Below are positions 43,371-52,202 of a stretch of DNA of 64,000 nt, piece by piece (positions within the stretch are counted from its first letter, which is position 1; each line of letters opens with the position of its first letter). Origin of the DNA: Lachnospiraceae bacterium AC3007 (GTDB taxonomy: Bacteria; Bacillota; Clostridia; Lachnospirales; Lachnospiraceae); the NCBI GenBank assembly GCA_000621405.1, contig KK211271.1:62001-126000 (forward strand), given 5' to 3'. Under the pieces are notes generated by a model. That model saw only the letters and a list, made by a program, of their open reading frames with translations, was not told the origin of the DNA and searched no databases. The translations under genes and the position numbers were made by a program.

Positions 43371-44540
43371 TTATTGCCCGTACATGTCTCCCTTGCCCCA
43401 GGATGTCACTTTGATCTTGTTATAATGGTCAGACCCTGTCTTATCGTCATATCTCCAGAATGATGTCTTCAGTATAAGAAAATCATTTTTCTTTCCTGAT
43501 ACAAGCACCTGCGATTTGAACCAGATATCATAATTATTGTTCCACATATTTCCTTTGAGCTCACATACGCGGTTTTTTCCGTCTCCTCCCAGTCGCTGGA
43601 GATTGTTGGAATCCTGAGGAGCTCCGAAGAGCTTTGTAAAATCTCTTACAGCCTGATCTTCAACCTTTGATGCACAGTACGAAGACAGGTCTGAACTATG
43701 GCCTTCGGCCTCAGTTGTGATATTTCTTACATAGACATACATCTGGTCGCCGTCATATACATAGAGGGCATCATCATCCGCATCCGCATAATAACTGGCG
43801 GGATATTTGATCTGTACGCCTCTCCAATGAGACTGTATCGCGGTGCGTCCGTCTCCGAGATCCTTGTAATATGGGTCTTCCTCAACAGACTCTTCAAGCG
43901 CTGCTTCCCAGTCCTCATCTGATTCAGGCTCATCGCCCTCTAATGGCTGCGCCTCCAGCTCTTCATCACCTGCGGATACATCTGTCAGATCATCATATTC
44001 GCAGATATAGCCATACTGGCTGCCCCGTGAATCTTCATTGTCAACGTCGTTCCACGTCATGTCTTTCCAGAAATGAACAAACCATTCCGTACCTCTGGAA
44101 TTGCTGGGCTCACCGTTATCCCAGTTGGTATAATTCCATTTCTCACCTGTCACCCAGCACCAGTCGTTTTTATCGCCGCCGTAAGCACCGTCACTGTATG
44201 CGCCGAGCCACCCTCCTCTGTCGTCGCCGTTGATGTGTAAGTAAAGACCTTTCAGATACTCTTCCTCCTCCGCGGACGTGACAGTCACCAGATGTCCGCC
44301 GCGTTTGACACATTCAAGCCTTGCCTCCTCCCAGGTCATATCCTGAGGGACGAACTCGTACTTATGACCGTTGAAATCCGCCGTATATTCTTCTGTAGCA
44401 ACGCCTGTTCCGCTTGCAGGTGCCTCTTCAGCTGAGCCGGTATCTGAAGGCGCGGCCTCATCCGAGCCACATCCCATAACCCCGATGACGGAGACAAGGA
44501 TCAACAGAACGCATATTTTGCCCAATACTTTTTTCTTCAT
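43371..44540 (-). CDS. C-type lectin domain lipoprotein
   Basis: 389 residues. Signal peptide with lipobox GVMGCG, then a short Glu/Ala linker. Residues about 50-185 form a C-type-lectin domain: HKYEFVPQDMTWEEARLEC, GGWLGAYSDGA, WDNGEPSNSRGTEWFVHFW (EPS in place of EPN) and KDMTWNDVDN (WND). These are Ca-coordinating positions of carbohydrate-binding CTLDs. An acidic linker and a beta-rich C-terminal domain with no name follow. AAGGA precedes the ATG; a TATAAT at 44602-44607 in a small hairpin may be its -10. Surface exposed, ligand unknown. Confidence 0.87.
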   Translation of the reverse strand: MKKKVLGKICVLLILVSVIGVMGCGSDEAAPSDTGSAEEAPASGTGVATEEYTADFNGHKYEFVPQDMTWEEARLECVKRGGHLVTVTSAEEEEYLKGLYLHINGDDRGGWLGAYSDGAYGGDKNDWCWVTGEKWNYTNWDNGEPSNSRGTEWFVHFWKDMTWNDVDNEDSRGSQYGYICEYDDLTDVSAGDEELEAQPLEGDEPESDEDWEAALEESVEEDPYYKDLGDGRTAIQSHWRGVQIKYPASYYADADDDALYVYDGDQMYVYVRNITTEAEGHSSDLSSYCASKVEDQAVRDFTKLFGAPQDSNNLQRLGGDGKNRVCELKGNMWNNNYDIWFKSQVLVSGKKNDFLILKTSFWRYDDKTGSDHYNKIKVTSWGKGDMYGQ

Positions 44541-44663
44541 ATCATTCTTCCTTATCTTTCACTCTGATGTGTTCACGAAAATACAGATCACTGCTTTTAT
44601 GATTATAAAAGCGGTAACAGGAAAAAAATACATCCTAAAAGTATACTGTTCGCAGACTTTGGA

Positions 44664-45563
44664 TCACCTTCTTGCCGTTATGATCCACGGCGCAGGCTGG
44701 TTTTCAAAAACATTCTTGGATGTAAGCCTGGAGACTGCTATCTGGATGATGTTCACATCGTTGAGTCCGTAGCGTGAAAGAATATCCCTCATCGAAGCTG
44801 CAGCCTTGAAATCCAGCGTATAGATCACGAATTCCATATCGGGATTGACAGATGTAAGATATTCCATCTCCTGCTCGAAGCTTGCCGATACGACCATCAT
44901 TGTGGTGTCGGGAACCGGAAGATCATCCATCGTATCGCTCCCCGCATGATCGACTATGATGACGTTCTGGAGACCAAACTGGTTCACGTTTTCTTCCATG
45001 GTCTCGCGGTCGCTCTCCTTGTATTCGACTGCTATGACAGAGCCTTCGCCCGTCATCATGGCTGCCTCTACGGCGATGGATTCGCCGGATATGACGCAGA
45101 GGTTTTTCTGCTCGTCTATCTGCATCTTGGAAAGAAGGACCGAACGTATCTCGGATCCGACATATTTGACCGAGCCGGATGCGAATTTCTTATTGTCCAT
45201 TCCGAATTTGACGGTGCTTCGCGCATTGGGATTCAGCACTATCATACCGGCAGATGCATTGATGCCGCGGTCTATCATATCAGACAGCTTATCCCGCTTG
45301 ATCTCACCGGAAGGCTCGGATCCCTCGTTGTATATCACTTCGCAGTCTCCCAGCCCCACAGTCCACATCTTATAGAATATGTCCTTATTGCCGGCCTCGG
45401 TAAAGACAAGCACGGTGCGGTGGGACTCCACGGTTGGGATCAGGTTTTTATTCTTCCTTGTGATATCAAGGATCTTGACGTGCTCCAAATCGATATCGGT
45501 ATTATCGGAGAAATACTGGAGCCATGCGATGATATGCGTATTCGTGAAGAGTCTGTTTTCCAT
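44664..45563 (-). CDS. CobL/CbiE-CbiT-like protein with degenerate methyltransferase core
   Basis: 299 residues. VGLGDCEVIYNEG and the following MIVLNPNARS recall CbiE-type methyltransferases. SGSVKYVGSEIRSVLLSKMQI then ESIAVEAAMMTG and VIAVEYKESDRETMEENVNQF recall CbiT. The glycine-rich SAM motif is not present (CVISGESI), so enzyme activity is doubtful. No other cobalamin genes are near. It lies 51 bases downstream of porB with no terminator between, suggesting an unknown role tied to the oxidoreductase. A clear GGGAGG site precedes the ATG. Confidence 0.68.
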   Translation of the reverse strand: MENRLFTNTHIIAWLQYFSDNTDIDLEHVKILDITRKNKNLIPTVESHRTVLVFTEAGNKDIFYKMWTVGLGDCEVIYNEGSEPSGEIKRDKLSDMIDRGINASAGMIVLNPNARSTVKFGMDNKKFASGSVKYVGSEIRSVLLSKMQIDEQKNLCVISGESIAVEAAMMTGEGSVIAVEYKESDRETMEENVNQFGLQNVIIVDHAGSDTMDDLPVPDTTMMVVSASFEQEMEYLTSVNPDMEFVIYTLDFKAAASMRDILSRYGLNDVNIIQIAVSRLTSKNVFENQPAPWIITARR

Positions 45564-45614
45564 GATGATCCTCCCTTCGTGCTGTAAGTCTCAGTCAGAT
45601 TCCGTAATGTATCT

Positions 45615-46550
45615 TCATCCGCATTTTGAAAGCAGTTCTTCCCACTTCCTGTCCACATAGGACTGTGCGGCTTCAATGGTCCACTCGTTGCCGGGCTTGA
45701 AGCAGTGAGCGAAACGCCCCTGCAGCCTCATGAACTCCTCTACGGGAAGCTTCTTTGCCGGTTCATATGTGAGTCTGTATTCGCCCTCCACGACCTCGTA
45801 CATCGGCCAGACGCAGGTATCGACAGCGGCCTTGCAGATCTCGATCAGATTCTCCGAAGGATACTGCCAGCCTCTGGGACACGGAGTCAGCACGTTCACG
45901 AAGGTGGGCCCTTCTGTATAGATCGCACGGTGCGCTTTTTCATGAAAGTCCTTCAGATTGCCGACGAGTGTGGTCTGTGCCACATAGGGCGATCCGTGAG
46001 AGACCATGATCGATGTAAGGTCCTTCTGATCCTGCTTCTTGCCGACGGATTCCGTTCCGGAAGGAGTAGTCGTTGCAGAAGCAAATCTCGGCGTGGCTGA
46101 TGATCTCTGGGTCCCGGTATTCATGTATGCGTTATTGTCGTAGCAGAAATACGTAAGATCATGACCTCTTTCAAAGGCTCCGGAGAGCGACTGGAATCCG
46201 ATATCATATGTGCCTCCGTCTCCTCCGATGGCAAGGATCTTGACGTTCGTGTCATCCGGAATCCTGCCCTTCTTCTTCATGATCTTCAATGCTGCCTCCA
46301 CGCCGGAGGCCGTAGCCGTAGCGTTTGCAAATGCCGTATGGATGTATGAGTCTTCCCAGGCTGTAAAAGGATACTGGAAAGAAGAGACCTCAAGGCATCC
46401 GGTAGCGTTGCAGATGACGGCCTTATCCTTTTCATTGACCGCTCTCATCATCCCGCGGCATACGATGCCGGCAGCGCATCCTGCGCAGAGCCTGTGCCCG
46501 GAATGAAAGCGTTCGGGTTTGTTAAGTTCCTGTTTCAGATTATATGCCAT
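45615..46550 (-). CDS. porB: Pyruvate:ferredoxin oxidoreductase beta subunit
   Basis: 311 residues. Thiamine diphosphate motif GGDGGTYDIGFQSLSGAF near 110 and DNNAYMNTGTQRS (substrate specificity region of PorB). Cysteines of the [4Fe-4S] site are seen as CAGCAAG, CNATGC and the late CPRGWQYP. Decarboxylates pyruvate to acetyl-CoA with reduction of ferredoxin. Ends the gene order porC-porD-porA-porB, 4 bases after porA. Confidence 0.93.
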   Translation of the reverse strand: MAYNLKQELNKPERFHSGHRLCAGCAAGIVCRGMMRAVNEKDKAVICNATGCLEVSSFQYPFTAWEDSYIHTAFANATATASGVEAALKIMKKKGRIPDDTNVKILAIGGDGGTYDIGFQSLSGAFERGHDLTYFCYDNNAYMNTGTQRSSATPRFASATTTPSGTESVGKKQDQKDLTSIMVSHGSPYVAQTTLVGNLKDFHEKAHRAIYTEGPTFVNVLTPCPRGWQYPSENLIEICKAAVDTCVWPMYEVVEGEYRLTYEPAKKLPVEEFMRLQGRFAHCFKPGNEWTIEAAQSYVDRKWEELLSKCG

Positions 46551-46553
46551 GGC

Positions 46554-47738
46554 TTATCCCTCTCTTTGTCCCAGGTGCGAATAGACAGGTCCGATATCAC
46601 CGCCCGATGCTATATCAAGAAGCCTTGAATACACGCTGTCGGCGGCTTTCACTGTGAAATCCCTGCCTCCGAGACCGAACACCACATCGATCATCTTAGG
46701 GCGCTTATCAAGATTGATGCATGCAGATGCAGTCTCCGCAAACAAAGGTCCTCCGCACGAGGAAAAGCCTTCGCTCTTATCCATGACCGCCACTGCCCTG
46801 CAGTTCTTAAGAGCCTCCGCTATCTCCTCTCCGGGGAAAGGTCTGAAGACCCTGACTTTTATAAGACCTGCTTTTATCCCGCGCGACCTTAATCCGTCCA
46901 CGCAGGCCTTTGCAGTACCCGCAGAAGAGCCCATTATCACCATCGCGACCTCTGCGTCATCCATCATATATGACTCAAACAGTCCGTAGCTCCTGCCGAA
47001 TGTCTTTTCAAAATCCGCCGACACATCAAGGATCACCTGCTTTGCCCTCTTCATGGCTTCTGCCTGGGCGACCCTGGCCTCCATATAATAAGCCGATATC
47101 CCGTAAGGCCCGGCGGCAAGCGGCTCGTTAACGTTCAAAAGGTAGTGCTCCGGCTCATATGTCCCCACAAAAGCTTTTACGGCAGCATCTTCCTCAAGCT
47201 CAATATTCTCTATCGCATGGGATGTGATAAAGCCATCCTCACAGACCATGAGAGGCAACCTCACATCGGGATGCTCAGCTACCCGGTGAGCCATAAGGTA
47301 ATTATCGTACACCTCCTGGTTGTTCTCTCCGTACAGCTGGATGAATCCCGAATCACGCTCCGCCATGGAATCCGAATAGTCGTGATTGATATTGATCGGG
47401 CCGGTCAGCGCTCTGCATGACACTGCGATCACCACGGGAAGTCTCATCGATCCTGCCACATAGAGGATCTCGTTCATATAGGAAAGCCCCGCAGAAGAAG
47501 TGGCCGTCACGGCCCTGCACCCTGCTGCTTCGGCACCGAGGCAGGCAGACAGCGCTGAATGCTCGCTCTCCATGCAGACAAATTCAGTATCCACCTTACC
47601 GTCCGCCACATAAGAAGCATAGTACTGGGGGATCTCCGTTGAAGGAGTGATCGGAAACATTGCAAATACATCCGGTTCTATCTGCCGCATCGCTGTAGCG
47701 ATAGCTTCATTTCCGGACAGGCGTTCACGTATGCTCAT
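46554..47738 (-). CDS. porA: Pyruvate:ferredoxin oxidoreductase alpha subunit
   Basis: 394 residues from the ATG at 47738, which overlaps the porD stop by one base and has GGGAGG upstream; the frame reaches 47786 inside porD without support. FAMFPITPSTEIPQYY and FVCMESEHSALSACLGAEAAGCR at the N-terminus, then VTATSSAGLSYMNEI and VMIGSSAGTAKA-type blocks, match PorA. Binds pyruvate with the beta subunit. Confidence 0.93.
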   Translation of the reverse strand: MSIRERLSGNEAIATAMRQIEPDVFAMFPITPSTEIPQYYASYVADGKVDTEFVCMESEHSALSACLGAEAAGCRAVTATSSAGLSYMNEILYVAGSMRLPVVIAVSCRALTGPININHDYSDSMAERDSGFIQLYGENNQEVYDNYLMAHRVAEHPDVRLPLMVCEDGFITSHAIENIELEEDAAVKAFVGTYEPEHYLLNVNEPLAAGPYGISAYYMEARVAQAEAMKRAKQVILDVSADFEKTFGRSYGLFESYMMDDAEVAMVIMGSSAGTAKACVDGLRSRGIKAGLIKVRVFRPFPGEEIAEALKNCRAVAVMDKSEGFSSCGGPLFAETASACINLDKRPKMIDVVFGLGGRDFTVKAADSVYSRLLDIASGGDIGPVYSHLGQREG

Positions 47739-48037
47739 TACTGATCCTCCCATTCTATAGCGTTGAAGGGACAGGCCTTTATGCATATGCCGCAGCCCTT
47801 ACAGTGGTCAAAGTCAAAGTCTTCACGTTTGCCGTCGCACACAGGTATCGCGGAATCAGGGCAGAACGGCGCGCAGAGAACGCACTGCTTGCACTTATCC
47901 TTTATCCATTTCGGCGTCCTGGACCGCCATTCCCCGGTCTTCGTAAGACGGCTTGTGCCCGGCTCATAGATCTCACAGCCGGTGGTCATATCCCTCCAGG
48001 GGATCCTCTCATTTATCTCTGATGCTTTTTTTACCAT
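47738..48037 (-). CDS. porD: Pyruvate:ferredoxin oxidoreductase delta (ferredoxin) subunit
   Basis: 99 residues with two [4Fe-4S] motifs, CKQCVLCAPFCPDS and CKGCGICIKACPFN. It relays electrons from the catalytic beta subunit to external ferredoxin. The arrangement TSRLTKTGEWRSRTP before the clusters is typical of PorD. GGGGATAAAGATC precedes the ATG, 6 bases after porC. Confidence 0.95.
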   Translation of the reverse strand: MVKKASEINERIPWRDMTTGCEIYEPGTSRLTKTGEWRSRTPKWIKDKCKQCVLCAPFCPDSAIPVCDGKREDFDFDHCKGCGICIKACPFNAIEWEDQ

Positions 48038-48042
48038 GATCT

Positions 48043-48609
48043 TTATCCCCTTACTTCCTCCATAGCGGCCTTAAGACACTTCAGATTGCCCTCGATCACC
48101 TGAGGTTTCTTTGCAAACTTATGACGATAGGATGTCTCCATGTCGCTTAAAAACTGCTCTCTGTCCACACAGCCGCTGACTGCTACGACGGCAGCGAGCA
48201 TCGGTGTGTTCGGGAAATAAGACCCGAGACAGTCCATCGATATCTTTCTTGCGTCGATAGCGCATACTCTTCCCCGGTATCCCTTAAGAGATCCGCGAAG
48301 CTCATCGGGAGACCTGGAGGAGTTGATAATGACTGCTCCCTCTTCTTTCAGTCCCGATGTCACATCCACGCTTTCTATCAAAGTCTCATCCACGACCACG
48401 ACAAAGTCAGGCTCATATATATTTGAGTGTATAAGACATCTCTCATCCGAGATCCTGTTGTATGCCGTAATGGGAGCACCCGAGCGCTCCGGTCCGTACT
48501 CCGGGAACGACTGGACGTACTTTCCGGACATGAAGGCCGCATCCGCCAGAAGCTGACTCGCAGTCTTCGCTCCCTGTCCTCCTCTTCCGTGCCATCTTAT
48601 CTCGATCAT
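48043..48609 (-). CDS. porC: Pyruvate:ferredoxin oxidoreductase gamma subunit
   Basis: 188 residues. EIRWHGRGGQGAKTASQLLADAA at the N-terminus and PEYGPERSGAPITAYNRIS are the gamma-subunit signatures. It is first in the operon porC-porD-porA-porB. A GGAGGAG site precedes the ATG. No strong promoter was identified in the repeat-rich region upstream; a TATAAG at about 48632 (minus strand) may be the -10. Confidence 0.94.
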   Translation of the reverse strand: MIEIRWHGRGGQGAKTASQLLADAAFMSGKYVQSFPEYGPERSGAPITAYNRISDERCLIHSNIYEPDFVVVVDETLIESVDVTSGLKEEGAVIINSSRSPDELRGSLKGYRGRVCAIDARKISMDCLGSYFPNTPMLAAVVAVSGCVDREQFLSDMETSYRHKFAKKPQVIEGNLKCLKAAMEEVRG

Positions 48610-48639
48610 TTATCTCCTCCGTATCTGCTCTTATACCCT

Positions 48640-48900
48640 GCTCGAATCATGGGAGCATTTGCACATCTTTTGAATCATGTAAGCCGATGCATGAGTGCAT
48701 GCCGGGCGGGCGCATTTGCGCATCCTTTGCAACTTGTAAGCCTGAGCATGAGATACATGCCGGGCGGGCGCATTTGCGCATCTTTTCAGTGCTTAAGCCC
48801 GACGGCATATATCTCATGCGAGGGCGTACCTTTACTATAATGCAGTGCTTAAGCCCGACGGCATGTGTCTCATGCGAAGGCATATTGCTTATCTTCGATA
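48640..48900. repeat. 56-58-bp diverged tandem repeats, same family as 1777-1900
   Basis: Units carrying GGGCGGGCGCATTTGCGCATC occur at 48704 and 48762 (58 apart), a weaker one near 48645, and later units tgcttaagcccgacggcat begin at 48790 and 48846 (56 apart). All align with one another loosely and, in reverse complement, with the 57-bp units near 1.8 kb. The 449-bp gap (48610-49058) also holds the promoter for the Nudix-HAD gene. No other gene was seen. Confidence 0.8.
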
Positions 48901-48983
48901 TCAGTGTCGTGTACCATAATACGACATCAAAGCCCTCTTGACCAGTACCCGCTTCCATCCCCTCTTAAGCCCCATCCCCCAAC

Positions 48984-49012
48984 TTGAAGACATCCGGCCA
49001 ATCAGATACAAT
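48984..49012 (+). promoter_or_regulatory. Nudix-HAD promoter
   Basis: TTGAAG (48984-48989) and TACAAT (49007-49012) with 17-base spacing, 46 bases ahead of the ATG at 49059. Confidence 0.68.
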
Positions 49013-49058
49013 ATCCTTGCTTTTCACACCTATAAGAACACAGGATACAGAGGACGAT

Positions 49059-50186
49059 ATGACAAGATCTACATTATGCTATCTCAGAAATAAGGGCCGC
49101 ACATTGATGATGCTCCGCAACAAAAAGCATGGCGATGTCAATTCAGGAAAATGGATCGGGGTCGGAGGCAAGTTCGAATCAGGCGAGAGCGCGGAAATAT
49201 GTCTTCGCCGCGAAGTAAGAGAAGAGACCGGCATCGAGCCGGATAACTTTGTCTTTCACGGGATCATAGACTTCATCAGCGATACCGCCGAAGATGAGGA
49301 GATGTATCTGTACTCTGCCGAGATAAGCAGCGAGATGGCAGAAGCCGTAACTCTTAATGCCGAAGACGAAGGCACGCTTCGCTTCATCCCTGATGATGAG
49401 ATAATGTCACTTCCTCTCTGGGAAGGCGACAGAGTGTTCCTTGATGAGCTCTTAAGCGGCAGAAAGCGCATATCCTATGAATTCACATATAAAAAAGACA
49501 GACTGGTAAAAAGCAGAAAGGTCCTGATAAGGAACATCCTCTTCGATCTCGACGGGACGCTCATCGATACCGGAGAAGGCATTATGCGGAGCGCCCAGTA
49601 TGCTCTGGAGAGCATAGGGATCGAAGTCAGTGACTACCGGGAACTGTCCTTTTTTGTAGGACCTCCGCTTGTACATACATATACGCAAAGATACGGTCTG
49701 GACATGGATACGGCAAGACGGCTCGTCACCAAGTACCGTGAAAGATACAACGATATCGGTCTCTTTGAATGCGAGCCTTACAAAGGCGTGATCGAATGTG
49801 TGCAGGATCTCAGAGATAAGGGTTACCGTACCTTTGTGGCTTCTTCAAAGCCCGAAGCCATGTGCAGGAGGCTCCTCATGCATTTCGATATGCTGAAGCT
49901 CTTTGATGATGTGGCAGGCGCCACACCGGACGGTAAAATAGATACTAAGAGCGAAGTCTTATATGAGCTTTTCGGAAGATATCCCGCCGATACTCCCGGA
50001 TTCGCCGCTTCGTCCATACTTATAGGCGATACGAGATACGACATCGCAGGAGCCAATGACGTGGGAATATCAAGTCTCGGCGTATCCTACGGTTACGGCA
50101 GTGCAGAAGAACTCTCCTCTCTTGGCGCAGCATCGATAGTGTCGGATATCAGCGAGATCACCGACAGCCTCATACAGGGACTGTAG
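49059..50186 (+). CDS. Nudix hydrolase-HAD phosphatase fusion
   Basis: 375 residues from the ATG at 49059 (GAGG upstream, promoter just ahead); the open frame reaches 48984 but would contain the promoter. Residues ~1-150: Nudix domain with the box GGKFESGESAE...REVREETGI complete. From about 150: HAD phosphatase of the phosphoglycolate type (FDLDGTLIDTGEG, FVASSKPEAMC, LIGDTRYDIAGA). Nudix part resembles 8-oxo-dGTP hydrolases. A two-step nucleotide clean-up (pyrophosphohydrolysis then dephosphorylation) is a reasonable guess. Convergent with the FAH gene, overlapping by 17 bases. Confidence 0.92.
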   Translation: MTRSTLCYLRNKGRTLMMLRNKKHGDVNSGKWIGVGGKFESGESAEICLRREVREETGIEPDNFVFHGIIDFISDTAEDEEMYLYSAEISSEMAEAVTLNAEDEGTLRFIPDDEIMSLPLWEGDRVFLDELLSGRKRISYEFTYKKDRLVKSRKVLIRNILFDLDGTLIDTGEGIMRSAQYALESIGIEVSDYRELSFFVGPPLVHTYTQRYGLDMDTARRLVTKYRERYNDIGLFECEPYKGVIECVQDLRDKGYRTFVASSKPEAMCRRLLMHFDMLKLFDDVAGATPDGKIDTKSEVLYELFGRYPADTPGFAASSILIGDTRYDIAGANDVGISSLGVSYGYGSAEELSSLGAASIVSDISEITDSLIQGL

Positions 50187-51042
50187 CGCCTGCTCTTACC
50201 GTATTCACAAGCCTTCCTATACCTTCTATCTCGCATACGACCTCGTCCTTATCCTTAAGGAAGCAGGGCGGATCCATCCCCATGCCTACTCCCGAAGGGG
50301 TCCCGGTCGCTATCACCGTGCCCGCAGCAAGCGTCATGCCGGCTGAAAGAGTCTCTATGATCTCAGGGATCCCTGTTATAAGATTTGCGGTGTTGGAGGA
50401 CTGCCTCAGTTCTCCGTTCACATACGTTTTGATATCAAGATGCGGTATCCCGTCAAATTCATCCTTTGACACTATGCACGGTCCCATCGGTGTAAAGCCG
50501 TCAAGGCTCTTTCCGAAATACCACTGCTTATGCCTGGTCTGCAGATTTCTGGCCGAGACGTCGTTTATTATCGTATATCCGAAGATATGATCCAGTGCAT
50601 CTTCCGCCTTAACCTTAAATGCGTCACGTCCGATGACCACTCCAAGCTCTGCTTCATAATCCAGCGAATCGCAGATATCCTCATGAAGAGGTATGATATC
50701 ATCGGTCCCCTGCGAGTAAGATACTCTTTTTGAAAAGAAGATAGGCTCCGGACGCTCCTTCGAGAATGCCTCACTGTCAAAGCTCTTTGCTTCCGTGGCA
50801 TGATCTGCATAATTGATCCCGAGGCAGACCACATCCTGTCTCGGATGAGGTATGGGAGACAGTATCCTCACATTCTCATCTTCAAGATCCACCGCCTCCG
50901 AAAGCCCCGGTATGCTCCCGTCATGATCCTTTAAGAGCAGCACGTTCATCGTCCTGAATGCTCTTAAGATATATGCCCTCTTCCCGTCCTTTGAAGCTGC
51001 TACATGGGCCGTGCCCTTATAATCTATGGTGTAATATCTCAT
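50170..51042 (-). CDS. Fumarylacetoacetate hydrolase family protein
   Basis: 290 residues. CLGINYADHATEAKS near 72, DYEAELGVVIGRD near 127 (metal-binding Glu residues), SARNLQTRHKQWYFGKSLDGF near 165 and ATGTPSGVGMGMDPP near 248 are family signatures. Members cleave or decarboxylate C-C bonds of beta-keto acids, for example oxaloacetate decarboxylase-like or 2-hydroxyhepta-2,4-diene-1,7-dioate isomerase. Substrate unknown. AAGGAG precedes the ATG. A -10-like TATAAT and a hairpin lie at 51091-51135. Confidence 0.92.
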   Translation of the reverse strand: MRYYTIDYKGTAHVAASKDGKRAYILRAFRTMNVLLLKDHDGSIPGLSEAVDLEDENVRILSPIPHPRQDVVCLGINYADHATEAKSFDSEAFSKERPEPIFFSKRVSYSQGTDDIIPLHEDICDSLDYEAELGVVIGRDAFKVKAEDALDHIFGYTIINDVSARNLQTRHKQWYFGKSLDGFTPMGPCIVSKDEFDGIPHLDIKTYVNGELRQSSNTANLITGIPEIIETLSAGMTLAAGTVIATGTPSGVGMGMDPPCFLKDKDEVVCEIEGIGRLVNTVRAGATVPV

Positions 51043-51090
51043 ATCTCCTTACTCCCTTTTTGATAAAGCAGTGATAATTCCGACCGCTCC

Positions 51091-51135
51091 ATTATAACGC
51101 AGAAATCCCGGAGCTGTAACTCTTCGCTCCGGGAT
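51091..51135 (-). promoter_or_regulatory. Hairpin and -10-like box ahead of the FAH gene
   Basis: ATCCCGGAGC (51105-51114) pairs perfectly with GCTCCGGGAT (51126-51135), 11-base loop. It follows the DUF6033-like stop by 45 bases with only TTT after it, so it may be a weak terminator. Just beyond, TATAAT (51091-51096) with TTACAG 17 bases upstream could be the FAH promoter, its -35 lying in the hairpin. Confidence 0.5.
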
Positions 51136-51179
51136 CTGAAATTTTATATATTTTATCGGGGCATGCCCGTAAGAAAAGC

Positions 51180-52046
51180 TTATGCGGTGAAATCCACGTT
51201 CCCGCCTACACCTGTCTCCTCGGCCTTCGGTCCGAAGAAATCAGAGACCTTTGAGAAAAGCTCATCAAGGGTATCAGCCTTTACGATCTCGTATCCGAAA
51301 TCCTCCTGACCCTTATATGCTTCTCTCGCCTTGGCGCTTCTTGCGCTCCTTGCTTTATCTATCCTGCCTTCGAGCTGCTCTTTGGCTTCTTCCTTAGCCT
51401 CGGCCTTCCTTGCCTCCTGCTTCTCCTCACGTCCCTTCGCTATCCTGTCAGCCTGCTGCTCATTTGCCTTCTTGAGCACTGCGAAGTAGGATATCTCTCC
51501 GTTCTCGCCGATCTGCATGCCGTAACCCTTGACATCATCATTGTCGCCGAACTGATCCTTCATCGCTGCAAGACCTTCTTTGGCCATCGTGATGATGCCC
51601 TCATATTTGTTACGGAAGCTCTCATCGTTTGCCATCTTCTCGACTTCATCCTCACCTATGAGGACTACAGGCTTGTCGGGATTGGCATAGTTTGCGGAAT
51701 TAGCCATCGCATTGGCTTTTTCCTCGCTGGATACGATGATGAAATCCATGTCACCGAATTTGGCCTTGAGCTGCTCATAATACTTCTGAGCCTTCTCGGA
51801 GAGATGAGGCTGTCCCACAGTCTTGCCGAGGTTCTGGGATTCGGTCATGTTCTTTACTTTTTCGCCGACGATCGAATCAAGGACAGAGCTCTTCTCATAA
51901 AAAGCCCCTGCATCCTTGCCCCTGGCTCCGGCCTTAAACTGTTCATTTGTCTCCTGGGGTGTCCCTGCCTTGGCTGTCCTGCCCTGATTGGCAAAGTTGT
52001 TCTGATATGCAGGTACCTTGGAAATGCTCGAATTAAAATCTACCAT
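51180..52046 (-). CDS. DUF6033-like protein, probably motility-linked
   Basis: 288 residues from the ATG at 52046 (GGAGG 8 bases upstream); the frame reaches 52172 but only across the structured leader. Begins MVDFNSSISKVPAYQNNF with low complexity, then a compact domain (FGDMDFIIVSSEEKANAMA, PVVLIGEDEVEKMANDESF, GYGMQIGENGEISYFAVL), then a charged helix rich in Lys/Glu/Ala (near 220-255). Resembles DUF6033 proteins of Lachnospiraceae. The promoter upstream has sigma-28 form, suggesting co-regulation with flagella. No signal peptide. Confidence 0.72.
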   Translation of the reverse strand: MVDFNSSISKVPAYQNNFANQGRTAKAGTPQETNEQFKAGARGKDAGAFYEKSSVLDSIVGEKVKNMTESQNLGKTVGQPHLSEKAQKYYEQLKAKFGDMDFIIVSSEEKANAMANSANYANPDKPVVLIGEDEVEKMANDESFRNKYEGIITMAKEGLAAMKDQFGDNDDVKGYGMQIGENGEISYFAVLKKANEQQADRIAKGREEKQEARKAEAKEEAKEQLEGRIDKARSARSAKAREAYKGQEDFGYEIVKADTLDELFSKVSDFFGPKAEETGVGGNVDFTA

Positions 52047-52079
52047 TGTCTTATCCTCCATGATCGTGACAAAATGCTT

Positions 52080-52112
52080 GTCGCAGCGGGATATCCTTAT
52101 CCCACCTGCGAC
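52080..52112 (-). promoter_or_regulatory. 5' leader hairpin of the DUF6033-like gene
   Basis: On the minus strand GTCGCAG pairs with CTGCGAC (7 bp) and inside it GGGATA with TATCCC (6 bp), AGGA loop, small internal loop. It lies 34 bases ahead of the ATG. No T-run follows. It may stabilise the message. Confidence 0.6.
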
Positions 52113-52202
52113 TCTCAGATAAGGCGCGCACACACCTTTACTGAGTAAAGAAATCCGTTTCTTATAATGCAAACGGATCTGTAATATCCGCTTACTAATC
52201 TA

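Noticed and set aside
48427-48840. Plus-strand frame running into the 58-bp repeats
   Set aside because: Begins antisense inside porC and is kept open by the repeats only.
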